A stretch of 64,000 nt of DNA from Apostichopus japonicus. Lineage: Eukaryota > Echinodermata > Holothuroidea > Aspidochirotida > Stichopodidae. The notes beneath the pieces were generated by a model. That model saw only the letters and a program-made list of their open reading frames with translations. It was not told the origin of the DNA and did no database searches. The number at the start of each line of letters is the position of its first letter. The first letter of the stretch is position 1. Positions 12,701 to 24,276 of this stretch are shown piece by piece. The stretch covers positions 30,407,960 to 30,471,959 of the forward strand of contig NC_092563.1 in assembly GCF_037975245.1 (NCBI RefSeq), written 5' to 3'. Position numbers and translations under genes: made by a program.

Positions 12701-13541
12701 AAAAGTAGTTAGCTACACTGAGACATCTCCTTGAATAATTAGAACCTTCAGCTGCAAACACAACAAGGGTAGCTAAAAGTTCTCTGCAAGCTAAGGTAGT
12801 GTTTCATACCTTATTCCACTCCCCATCAGATTCACTGAAGCTACTAGCACATTGACCTCTAGGAACTATTCCTTCTCTACCCAAAACGCTGAAAGTTAGG
12901 GGGCATAATTAGACCCAAGAGGATTGGAAATGACAATATTTGAAGGAACAGACTTTCGTCACATTGAAATCATCTGTTGTGACATTCATGCAATGAAATT
13001 AGCAATATAGTTTCTGTTCAAGCAAGCAAGCAGAAACATCTACCTAGTGGAAGGTGCAGCATCAACTTTTTTAACTTTCCAGCGAATTACAAGACAGATT
13101 AGCCAAGTTTTTAGTACTACAGCCTCACAGTTAACAGATTAAAAGATAACAGTACAGAATATTGAGAATATAATACTTGGATACCCAAGTGGTTACAACC
13201 TGGAGAATTGTGTACTTTTTGAAAAAAACCAATACATAAATCCAAAAACAATTGTTACAATGGCAATATTACACTGGCCAAAAACAAAATTTTTCTGTTA
13301 GAAAACCATAAATCTTATTTTCTGCATGTTAGCATGTAACTTAGAAATATTCAAGGCAAATGTTATGAAAGTGTTTGCTTGAGTACTAAGTCTCTCTCTC
13401 TCAAGGCATGATGCAAAACCACATCTTCATTTTCAGCAGTTCTCTTTCTTTTTCTCTTCCATTCACTATGCCACATTCTTTTCAATTGTAAAATGTGTAT
13501 TACAAACACATCTCTAAAACCACAAACCTAAAACAAGTTGA
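9771..13541. other. RPL14-METTL9 convergent intergenic region
   Basis: No convincing gene. It includes a copy of the CA-linked dispersed repeat near 12,520-12,620. A small frame at 10,934-11,167 contains a RWTPAMECLVLELKEG phrase with a faint Myb/SANT look, but it has no neighbours or exon structure to support a gene. Confidence 0.4.
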
Positions 13542-16500
13542 TCATTTTGGTTTCAAAACAAACACAGCATCGATGAGATGATAAAATGGCACACTTAGAT
13601 CTCCCTCGCAAAGATATGGCAGCCTGGTAAATCTAACCACTTCAAAACCATTTTCTGGAGCAACAACTTGGATAAAACTTGTCACTTGGTTCTCCCAGGT
13701 TCTTCCCGATATGGAGAGTCTTTCTTTCGGATGAATCTTAGCAGCACCTGGAAAAATGAATGAGAAGAGTGGCTAAACTGGAAAACAAAAATCAGCACAC
13801 ACACACACATACATACACACATACACGCACACATACATACATACACACATACATACACACATACATACATACACACATACACACATACACGCATACATAC
13901 ATACATACATACACACATACATACACACATACACACATACATACACACACATACACACATACATACATACACACATACATACACACATACATACACAAAT
14001 ACATACATACACACATACATACACACATACGCCATCATGAATGCAAAGGTTACGATTATCATCAAAACCAAAAAATCAGCAAGAATATTTAATCAAGAAG
14101 CATGAAATTACATTGTTATGTAATGTTTGATTTGTTTACTTGTCTGTTTATCTAAGTATAACATTGAAAAATATGTTTGAAAGAATAACACCCTTAACTT
14201 TAGATAATAGGTAGGCTACAATTAAACAATCTCCACATACTAACTGTTCACTAATTTTAAGTCCAAAAATGATTGCTTAGATTATTCCCTTTAACACGTT
14301 GCAAGTCCTTATGATACACTTTCTATTAGTACTGCGATAAATGATTTATGCCAAATGGATAAGTACTGTATGTGCCTGTACAGGTTTGGCTCAAGCCAAA
14401 CATCCTTGACGGATTAGGGCAAGACTCTCGGCTGAGTTTCTTTTGTGCAGGCTGCATCAAACTATTTTTCAGGCCAGTTTTGGCCAATGGTTTGCCTATT
14501 AAGAACCCTTTTTCTATTGTACAACCAGACTTTGGATATATGCAATGAAAATGCAGCTGTATAGTGTGGTACAACTAGTTGGACTATTATTGATGGCAAG
14601 TGGAACAATTAAACTGACATTTCCTTTCATTAAATTCATCAGTTACAGGAAGTTCAGAGCAAAGATGTAACCACATTTAGTGGACATTTCCATTCAATTC
14701 AATTCAGTTACACCAACTAACTTCTGGCAAAAACCATAACCACAGTAAGGCACCCTGATACCTGATTCCACAAATGGTTTGTATGGGAGCACCAGTGCAG
14801 CTATGGCAAGTCCTTCTGGCTTCAGGCATCGTCTGATGTCTTTCAGGATAGTGTTTGGGCAATCACATCTGTCCAGCAGATTCAAACAGCTGATGACATC
14901 ATACTTGTCATCTTCCTGGTTCCACTCATCGATCCCAAGTACACTGTAGATAATTTGTAAAAGTAAAAATAAAAGAGTAAATGTAGTACATGTTTGCCAA
15001 ATCTAAACTTCAACCTTTCTAGCTTACTGTAGTGCTGATAGTAGTAATCCATTAATCGCCAGTAGTCTCGATTACACTTTGGAAGTTCCATGAATCTTGC
15101 TCAAAACCTAAGTTGCGAATACTCCACTACAAGCTAGCACTACACATAATTTGCTTTTGAAAAATAGCCTAACCTATCAAAAACAACACTAGAGCAGTTT
15201 GTCAGCAAATATCTCATAAGTACAAGTTCTCACAATGCTGCACGCTAGCACTGTGCTGTGGAAAAATCAGCAAGCATCTGCTCCGGTTAGATTCATGCGT
15301 TTACTTGTCAGTAATACACTTATTCTGGTAGATGTTTTAACATGATTTAGACACCACACGTTAAGACACAAAGAACAAATAAAGACAGTGCACAATGGAA
15401 AAAGATTTGTGTTAACTGTATTTCTGCAATGTAAAATGACATAACCAAGTAATAGCGAGAAGAGCAATGCGATTAATAGACTACAAAAGAAAGAGTCAAC
15501 TATCAGCACTAGCTTACTGCACTAAAAGCACATTGCCGAAAATGACAACGTTCTATGCAATTTCAATATATATATTCATTAGTTTCATTGAGTTATCTGT
15601 TGTTAAACATTTTAAGCTGAATACAATTCGCCAGATTTATTAACGATCCGTAGATTCTACAAACTTCAATCAAAATTTGCAAGCCCCTGCCCAACAGATC
15701 ATTCGTCAATCAAATCTCTCTGTTTTGTTTACGACCATTAGGCCTAGGACTGTCACTTTCGTAGCTAGCCTGTGTTAGGTCCCTTCTCTTGAATTTCTTT
15801 CGGTATTACCAAAGGAGCTTGCATAATTGTGACATTTCCTTCCATTGCAATGAATAAACAGGTGTTTTCAGACGTTTCCTCCGTGGAAATGCGTAAAAAA
15901 GTGGAAGATATGAGTATATATAAGTTACATTTGAGTAATGAACATGCTGCTACGGGTTATTGCAGTGATTTATACCATAAATGATTCACACCATGAGGGC
16001 AACAAAATATAAATTTCTTTCTTTCGATTGCGACCGCTTTTCTCCATAAAACCCACCTGATCAGAGTGCATTTAGAATTAAAAAAATTGAATCTGCTTCG
16101 GAAGTTTGTTTTCCGAAATTCATCAGTAAACACGTATTGAGACTTTAAGTACAGTATGATGAAAAACTGCAAACATGGAACTCTCTTTCTTTCTGTGTAT
16201 ATATGAACTATGATTAGTGTGTTCCAGTGAACTGTGCCAAACATTGTGACAATAACTAATTACTGTAAATCCCAATAGCTTTTGAAAAACAAAACTGAGA
16301 AAAACAAAATATTTTTTCTTCTTGGATAGAGCCTATAGTTGCCAATAGTTGAAGAAGATCATTTTTTTCTTCTATTCTACATCTAGACCTTTAAAACTAG
16401 TGTTCACTTTCCTCAGCAGAAACAACTTGAAGGTTAAATGTTGATACATCTCTGACATAAAACAGCTTTGGGCATGATCTCAACAAAATGTATCAGGCAA

Positions 16501-18403
16501 AACATAAAACTTTGTTCATCTTCAAGACTAAAGTTAAAATAAGTTAGAATAAAAAAAAGACATTATTGACCTAACTCCAACTACCATTTCCATATTTATT
16601 CAATATATGTCAAGAGTCCACACTGAACATGTGTGTGTGTTATTGTCCCATTGTTAAGTACTACCTACGACCTTTCCAAATATTGCCATGACAACAAGGA
16701 TTGAGACTGATTCCACTGAACATGTCTTCCAAATGCAATAATTTCTTCTCACATGAAATATGTGGACTATTGTTAACTTACCTGTAACCTTTTGATAGAA
16801 GTCTGGTTCTCATTGGTCCAGAAGCCTCTGTGGCTGAAATTGATGTAAAGAATGATGCCATGATATCTGTTACCCTGCCATCACCAGCTCCCAAGTCTAA
16901 TAATTTGTCACCTTGCCAGCTCTTTGGTTTGGAAATTAACTGCTCGAATTGCGCATGAGAAAAGATGAACATGGCCCCTCTGCCAAGCCATCTGAAAACC
17001 AGAACATTGTATTAATAAGTTATTGGTATTTACTGTTCAGGAATCCCACTTCTAGTGAAGAAGCAGGGTCAGAGAGGAATTTGTCCAATAAACATGACAG
17101 TCTAGTTGTAAAGGAACATTGTCAGCATCCTGGTGAAATATGTATTCAATTTATTCAAACTGTTTTCAACATATTCAGTTCTATTTGTCACAGTTTGTAC
17201 CACAAGTGACCTTTAAACCAAACTGGATAACAGGTACGATGCAATAGTTCAACCCCCCAAAAAAGAAGGAAAAAAAAGGGCTGAAGGAATTCCCCCCATT
17301 GATACTCACCCATTTATAGAAGTTGTGCTAACAAACCAGGATGTCAAAGATTTGACCACAGAATGCCAAAGTTGTGTGATGAGCCAGTCAGACTTCTGAT
17401 ATGATTGATCAAGAAAACTACTGGTGCCTCCATCTAAATCTAATTGGATGAATTTAGCAGACACATCAGGAGGGCAGTCCTCTAACTTACAACTGTACCA
17501 CTGAAGACAAAGACAGGAAGAAGACAATTTCAACCTGATTCTTAAGAAATATCATCAACTTTGCATGCCACCTGGAAGAGAAGCCGGTGTATTGTAGTTA
17601 AATCCAACAGTTACAAGTTTGGAATTTGCGTAAATATTAAAAAGAAAGAACTTCAAATTTAATTTGCTCTCTTTCCTTGTATTCTGAAAAAAATATTAAC
17701 TGCCTTATACATTGCATAGTCCCTGGGGCCATAACTTGGAAAGATCTTACCCTTCTGTCAAAACTATGTTAATAAGGTTTACCAACTTGCTTTGACCCAT
17801 GTAATGTTTAAGTTACACGAATGCTTCTACCATCATGATCATGCTAAAACATGTTTCCTCCTGCCACAAGAATGCATGTTTGAGGAATTTCTTCATGTTT
17901 GTATCACCTTAGATAAAAAATATCTATTTATCTATCTTTGTCAGTGAACTTCTGAAAGTTTCTTAATCCATAAAATTGGAAAGAGCAGAGAAGTCTTTGG
18001 CTATCTGAGCAAGACTTTTACCATCTGACCTCATACATACAAGCCATTTGCTCTGTCAACTGAGCTATACAGACTTAGTTCTTAGTGATCCCTATGCAGC
18101 CATCTCTTTGCTCGGGTACCGCTCAGAACTTAGCCACAGAACCTTGCATACTGTGTACAAAACAAGGGATTACAACCCAATTTCATTCAATAACACAGAG
18201 GAAGTGGCAGGGTAGGTATTTCACAAGGAAATAACCTAATACTGGCTTAAATATTTAGTAAAAATATTGACCAAGTTTCAGTTGCAAAAAAAATTGATGA
18301 AAGATACCTGCTCTATATTAAAGTTGTTGCACAGCTTAGATCGATGAAAAAGAGTGTTTACTTCATGCTCGTAGGCAATTCTTAACATAGGATTGCGGAT
18401 CAT
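13542..18403 (-). CDS. METTL9: protein-L-histidine N-pros-methyltransferase METTL9
   Basis: SAM-dependent enzyme that methylates histidine in His-x-His motifs of target proteins. Coding exons in transcription order: 18403-18308, 17500-17310, 16991-16782, 14943-14762 and 13747-13542. Phases agree at every junction, giving 294 residues against 318 in human. Visible landmarks: WYSCKLED, the STTSING-WLGRGAMF block spanning an intron, the class I SAM-binding loop LLDLGAGDG in exon 3, DVISCLNLLDRCDCP, ALVLPYKPFVESG, TRLPYLCEGD and a final AVFVLKPK. The start shown is an in-frame ATG at 18403. An in-frame stop lies 36-38 bases further upstream, but an AG acceptor at 18412-18413 could instead join an upstream exon. 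The human N-terminus is hydrophobic, and no such segment is seen here, so a missing first exon is possible. Confidence 0.92.
13795..14030. repeat. CACATA/CA microsatellite in METTL9 intron
   Basis: About 235 bases of ACACACAT and ACATACAT variants in the intron before the last METTL9 exon. It is followed at 14,031-14,078 by the phrase CATCATGAATGCAAAGGTTA and ATCATCAAAACC, shared with the repeat at 26,255-26,310 in the opposite orientation. Long frames on both strands here are low-complexity artefacts. Confidence 0.9.
18000..18080 (-). repeat. tRNA-derived SINE-like fragment
   Basis: On the minus strand TAGCTCAGTTGACAGAGC (around 18,050-18,068) is a near-perfect tRNA D-arm / A box. A recognisable B box is not clear downstream. 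Read as a decayed tRNA-derived element in a METTL9 intron, not a working tRNA gene. Confidence 0.35.
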
Positions 18404-18707
18404 GTCTGCTACTGTTAGCCAGAGCTCACATCATCATTTGCTGAGGCCTTTATAAGTTCATGCTATCAAAATGTGAAAAAAAGAATATGAAAAGTAGAAA
18501 ATGCTCAAAATTGCTCACATATAGCATTAAAGGGCTCTGTAACATTTGGCTAGGTCAATGCAATTCAGTCATTTATTTGTAAGTCCTGTCAAAATGATAT
18601 GGTGCATTTGATGGTATAGTACCAATACTAATTTGATGAACCGAAAATATGTATCACCAAAGAAATAACAGTGTCTCTATGCTTTTTGGAAACATTTCTG
18701 TGGTTAA

Positions 18708-19082
18708 AGGGTTTGAAGATTGCACAAAAAGAAATGTCTAATGCCGGTTATCTGACCTAGTTTCGAATGAGGTGTAACAGAATTCACTTAAGTGTTAGAC
18801 ACCACCATTGTTCCCAGAAAATACGCACACAGCTTGCTACTTTCGGTATTAACACACTAGTGTACAGTCAGTACATACAGCTGCTGTCAATACCCACAGC
18901 ACAGTGCACACAGGATACAGCGATGGACATCTCAGGTCCAGCAAAAGATAACAAGGTATCAGTATCACGTTTCATCACTGTCTGCATTTTGTAGCGACAA
19001 GCAGGAAACTTCACTTGCAAGCAACGGAAAGCTAACTTTTTTCAGCACGTGGCACACGGTTTGGGGCGAGTCTTCAATGCCT
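18708..19082. mobile_element. TTAA-type MITE, complete (copy B)
   Basis: A 375-bp element between TTAA at 18704-18707 and TTAA at 19083-19086. The ends are inverted: AGGGTTTGAAGATTGC at the left, and the complement of the right end reads AGGCATTGAAGACTCGC. About 300 bases are shared with 1-308 in inverted orientation. It lies just upstream of the METTL9 5' exon. No transposase; the open frame at 18,767-18,994 runs wholly inside the repeat. Confidence 0.75.
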
Positions 19083-19209
19083 TTAAGACCACAACTTCTC
19101 AATCCTATTCCTAGGCCTTCATAGAAAGGGTGAAGGTTAATAGCAAGAATGTGAAGGCCAAATGTTAGGGTAAGAACACAAAAGATTGCAGTCTCAACTT
19201 ACAAGTTAC

Positions 19210-19573
19210 CAGTGGCGTAGGAAGGTACTTTTGAGTGGGGGGGCTGAAGACTGATGGCCGGCCTGGGGGAGGGGTCTAAGGGGAGGGGCCCCCTCCCCTT
19301 TGGAATTTTTTGCATTTCCAGGTGGCCTCAGATGCAATTTGGTGCAATATAGCACACTTCAACACCCACTCCATTTTGTAAACTTAATTTTGTATTTTCA
19401 CCTGGCCTTAGATGCAATTTGGTGCTCCAAATGAGATTTTTTTTCTCATTTGGAAATGAAAAAGGGGTTTTCTGACTTGCGAAGCGGGGGGCGGAATGAT
19501 ACTTCCGCCCCTCCACATTTTTCACTGGGGGGGCTGGCGCCCCCCCCCAGCCCCCCCGGTTCCTACGCCCTTG
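19210..19573. mobile_element. small hAT-like element with CAGTGGCG end
   Basis: A 364-bp G/C-run-rich element flanked by an exact 8-bp duplication CAAGTTAC (19202-19209 and 19574-19581). Ends: CAGTGGCGTAGGAAGG, and complement of the right end CAAGGGCGTAGGAACC. Same terminus family as the elements at 57,117 and 61,668. The interior is rich in runs of G and C; glycine/proline-rich frames across it are by-products. Confidence 0.75.
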
Positions 19574-19959
19574 CAAGTTACAGAGAAGTTTACTGTTGGT
19601 CTAGATCCTTACGTTTGGCCCACAGTACGCTCGGGCCACATTGTGCAGAACGATATAGTAGTTTTACAAACTACACTAATAGTAATACTAATACAACAGA
19701 GTGAAATAAAGCTTCAAATTGCCTGAGCTATTGAACCTTACTTTTACTATGGTGACCTCAAAATTGTTACTTGTGTCTTTTTCTTTTAGGTTCACGAATG
19801 ATGTACGACGGACACCAGCCAGTTTAACTACTGAGTACGCATGCACAGCTGCTGTTCAAACGAGCTACGAGTCCGACAGCTTTCAGAGAAGGTGCAAAAT
19901 TAAATTGTCCTGCCGTTTCGATCCTAGCAGGATCTTCTTCAGAGGCTAAAAATTCCTGT

Positions 19960-20980
19960 TTGAAGGTAGCAGCCATTAAGAGCAGCTACTAACAGCAGCC
20001 AAAAGTTTGTATACCAACGTTACGCGCAGTTGGCCATTGATGTTTGTACACTGTGACGAGGGCTGGGTACGCTTTGGCGGGAAGGTGGATCCCAGCAGCC
20101 ACTAAGTGCAGACTAAATTAGGGGACAATAACAAGACGGTTCGTTTTTCTTACTTGTTTTAAAGCGATATTAATTCACGCTATGCATACTATAAAGGCCA
20201 CAAATAGTACCATAAGAGAGATGAGATGTTTTTCTTTAATGTGATATAATTCTGGAATAAAATGGTCGACGATTTCTGCATTTATAGTCAACTTAAACTT
20301 GTGATCCTTCCAAAACTTGTGGAGAACGGCGTAAATTGCGGCAAATTTTATACCAATTTGTTTTGTTTTTCCCAAATGTCTAAAAAATAATTTATGAGAA
20401 TATGCAACAGTCAAGAGAAGAACAATGACGAAGTTAAGTTATTCCTCTTACACGTAGAAAGGTTCCTCTTTTACGTGGTATACCTCAACTGTCGGTAACG
20501 AAACCGATTTGCTGTATATACGTCATAATATACGTACTATCGGTAACAAAACCGATTTCTTGAAGAAAAAAATTAATCGGTTTTGAAAAAAATTAATCAA
20601 TTTTGAGATCATTGCACATTACGTAAATAAAGTCCTTTTAGAGATGTCCGTATCGGGGTTAAAACTTTAAGGCCACTTTTGGTCAAGAAATGGGTTTTGT
20701 TTTCGATAGTAGAGATATACCACGTAAAAGAGAAACCTTTCTTCTTTAATGTGGTGCTAATCGGACCTCTCAACTAGCTCGATAACTCAAATAAATCGAT
20801 TTTGAAAAAAAAAACACGATAACTTTCTAATTTATGCACTATTTGAACAACACACTTGACCGCAGTGACAGTTATAACAAACACACGACTGCAGCGGCAG
20901 TACTGTGTGTCATGTCTTACTGTCCTTTTTTCTCTTATTGGCTGCTGTTAGTGTCTGCTGTTAGTGTCTGCTACCTTCAA
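19960..20980. mobile_element. possible 1.0-kb inverted-repeat transposon
   Basis: TTGAAGGTAGCAGCC at 19960 is mirrored by the complement at 20940-20980; the outer 13 bases match exactly and the next 30 partly (both contain TTGGCTGCTGTTAGT on the mirrored strand). No clean target duplication is visible, which keeps confidence low. A second inverted pair is nested inside (20456-20742). Confidence 0.45.
20456..20742. repeat. nested inverted repeat, 27-bp arms
   Basis: Arms AGAAAGGTTCCTCTTTTACG.. at 20456 and its near-complement ending at 20742 (one or two mismatches over about 27 bases, including TACGTGGTATA). Inside are two short palindromes of the form TCGGTAACnAAACCGA. Could be a small MITE nested in the larger element. 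Confidence 0.5.
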
Positions 20981-21499
20981 TGAGGCTAACAAATCTACCG
21001 GAAGTAACTGTGTGGATGGTCATGAAATAACGGAGGGAAAACACAAAACAGACACGACAATAAAAATAATGACATAGCCTACACTTAAACTGGGTATAAG
21101 TCGAGGGACCTAGTTGGATATGGAGATGGGTCAGTAATACTATCGTATCTTAAAATTTCCGAAATTACTTTCTTCGACACAGGTGATTGAAATATAGGCC
21201 TTCAAGTTCAGTGTATATTTAGCTAAGCTAACACAGTTAACCTAGGTCTTACGTTAGGTAACTCGTGCATAATTCGTAGACTAACGTTAGTACTACTGGC
21301 CTATGAGTGTATGACTAGTATGAGCCTAACTAAAGTTAAGGCATGTGTTAACTAACATTTACTGCAACTTAAGCCCCTATGCCGTTTTGTAAGGGAAACC
21401 AAACACTAGGGTTCTTGTTGGTTTCCGACTAACCTTTGGTCTTTGGAAATCCTTATACTCGGGAAGTATGCATCCTCATGAGGACTCCTCAGGGGACAA

Positions 21500-21660
21500 A
21501 CTAAAACGAATGACAGCGAATGACCGAATGACAATTGACTTTGTACAGGGTTAATTATCATTTGCGAATGACAGCGAATGACAGCGAATGACAACGAATG
21601 ACAGCGAATGACAACGAATGACAACAACTTGGACAACGAATGACAACGAAGGACAGTGTT
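21500..21660. repeat. GAATGACAGC short tandem array
   Basis: Decamer-like repeats of GAATGACAGC and GAATGACAAC. Isolated relatives (GTCATTCGTTTTAG) recur on the opposite strand at 22,066-22,155. Confidence 0.7.
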
Positions 21661-22159
21661 GAAAAGTGCTAGAATGATAAACGGAGTGGAGTAAATGCGG
21701 TTATTGGTTTTCTGCGCAAAAATGATTTGAGGAAAATCGCATCACGTGTTTGCAGGGTTTTGGTGTAATTTATGGATAGAAACTACAGGGAAAGTTTTTG
21801 TGTGAGATTGCGCTTGCGTGCTGTGCTTTTTTACCTCTGTAGATTTATACAGAAAGATAACTGAAGCCATTTCAAGATTATGGTATTGTTAGTTTCTAAC
21901 AATTAATATCGGAAAAGTGACGTTAAATTTACTTTTTAAAATCAGACTTACAATTTCGCTTACTATAAGGTGCGTTTTTATCTTGTCCGTACATTACTAG
22001 ATCTAGATACCCACGAAGTATGAACTGTGATATCCGGTTGAAGCAAATGTCTGTGCTGTTATTACTGTCATTCGTTTTAGTCAACGCAATTTTTTAGTGT
22101 GTACAACATATTGTCATTCGTTATGTGTAACGCAATTGTCATTCGTTTTAGTAACACCC

Positions 22160-24121
22160 CTCCTCAGCATTACCTTGAAGACACATACACAATAGTATAA
22201 GAAACTGGACAACAGAGTGCAGGGAACTTAAGTCTATAAATATAATTTATTATAATATATTACTAGGCTATATTAATATAATATTAATATATTATAGTTG
22301 ATACGAAAATTAGGAAAATGATAGCCTTACCATTGGGGCGCCTCCAACGAAAAACATAAAAATATAAATAAACAGTTCTGTGTAAAAGATGTTGCCTGGT
22401 GGTTCCTTTCTGGTGGCGATTGATATAGTTCGGCAGGGATCTCCATAGTAATATTAAATAATAAGTAAATGTTCCCATTCAGTGAAAAGGAGTAAAATAT
22501 AGTTCTGCCACAGTTCCTGCATGTAAATAGCAAATATTATGCCTCAGGTTTCTTCCAAGTAATATATATATAGCAGTGCGTTCAGGTTTCCTCCAAATAA
22601 ATTAAGGTGAGGCAGAAGAGCGTTTTGTAAGGTATGGATATGGTAATGAATCTAATGATGACGCCTCCAGACAAAGTTCTGTTATAGTAATATTTTATAG
22701 GTATTTATAGTCGAGAGCTAGAATATTACAGCATTCGGATGAATTTGATACAAAAATAAACTTTCTGCACAGTAATAATTGTTTATCTACACAACTACAA
22801 AAGGTGGTCTTCACTGCTTTGGCAGGTAGGGGTGCTCTGCTTATACATTTTACAGGAAGAGTAATAGGGAGGACTAAAACAGAGGTACAGGGTAGCAACC
22901 AATCTGACCAATCAGGAGATGGCAACGTCCTGTCTTAACTTAAATAAACTGTTGCCATTGGTCAACTAGCACTGCTATTACATAATATGTTGACACTACA
23001 TATTCAATAGCAAGTGCATATGTTGCCAGGGCTGGTAACAAATCTACTGCTAAAAAAGAGAAGCAATGTAGGGCTTGTTTTAGCACCAGAGTACTAATGA
23101 AACAAATGGGGCCTTATTCACCACACCTGCTGTGGGAGATAATCTTAATTAAAAACAGTGTCTATTTACAGTTAGACAATGTCTTTACATGGTTGACATG
23201 GATTTAGTGATGATGACAGTTTGCAGCATGTGCAATATAGAGCTAACTTAAATTGTCTTGGTGCCTCCAAAAATGTTCTGCACCAATGGAGATGCAACAT
23301 AAGTTGACAGAAGTATTTCCTGCTTGTTTGGGACTAAAAGTAAAACCTAGAGATCAAACCAATAACACAGAAGTCTGCTGAATCTCAAGTGTATCTTGAT
23401 CTTGCATCATGTCAGGAGTCACTACAAGCACCCACCATATTCCTCCTATTCTAATGGTCCTTTTTTGCTGGGGGATGTTCTGCCCCCTCCCCACCCCACC
23501 CCCAGTTGGTTTCTGTTGTTAATTACCTTTCTTAAAACTGCATTTAACAATGAACAGCTTCTATTACTTAAACAAAACATAAAGTTTGTATTTCATATTC
23601 AGTTTATTTGTTCATTCTACCAAACATAATGCGGTAGAAAAAATGCTACTGTCAACATTGTAAAAAGGCTTGTAGATGGGACAGAAATTCTCAGTAAGTG
23701 TGTTTACCATAAATTTAATGTACTTGAGAACTAAATAATAATTTCTACCAAGTGACAGGAAGTGCAAACACATATGAAAGTGGTTCTATGAAAGCAACTT
23801 GATTTCAGCACCTAGATGTATGAATGTCTACAACAAACCTAAAGTTACAGAAAATTCATGTTTGCATGTAGATAGGCATTCAGTTAAGAGCACCTGCTTG
23901 CATTTGACTGCCAATGCCTAGCACTTTTACCTTGAAGTAGACGGTACTTGGGACTTTTCACTATTTTGTGCTTGTCTCTTCCTTTTCTTCTACAGTCAAC
24001 ACTAAAGAGCATAGCAACAATGCAATATCACAGCACAATCGGTCCTCAGGAAAAACCATGTTGTTTTCCTCATGATTTAGTTTAACATCTCATCCAGAGA
24101 TATTTTACTTCCATCGGTTTC
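22160..24121. other. METTL9-GINS2 spacer, no gene seen
   Basis: AT-rich block at 22,240-22,300 (TAATATATTA runs) and otherwise unremarkable sequence. Short frames here show no recognisable domain. Confidence 0.4.
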
Positions 24122-24203
24122 AGAACTTCACAAGATTTGAACTTTCATGGCATCAATTTCACTTTGTTATCACAAGATCTACCATCTGCTGAGCTACAAA
24201 GCT
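24122..24203 (-). repeat. tRNA-like relic upstream of GINS2
   Basis: The minus strand has TAGCTCAGCAGATGGTAGAT as A box and AAGTTCAAATCTTG as B box, in tRNA spacing. The acceptor stem does not pair convincingly. Likely a tRNA-derived SINE head or tRNA pseudogene, ending about 75 bases before the GINS2 start codon. Confidence 0.45.
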
Positions 24204-24276
24204 TAAAACAGCACTTGAAGAAATTTCAAGTACACTGTAGACTGTGCCTTGTAACTTTGCACAGTGCTCAAACATG

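Noticed and set aside
13682-14092. Long frames of alternating Cys/Val/Tyr or His/Thr
   Set aside because: Translation of the CACATA microsatellite in a METTL9 intron.
19905-19950. Second hammerhead candidate (minus strand CTGAAGA, GATCC hairpin, GAAAC)
   Set aside because: Core-like words are present but no stem I or stem III can be formed around them.
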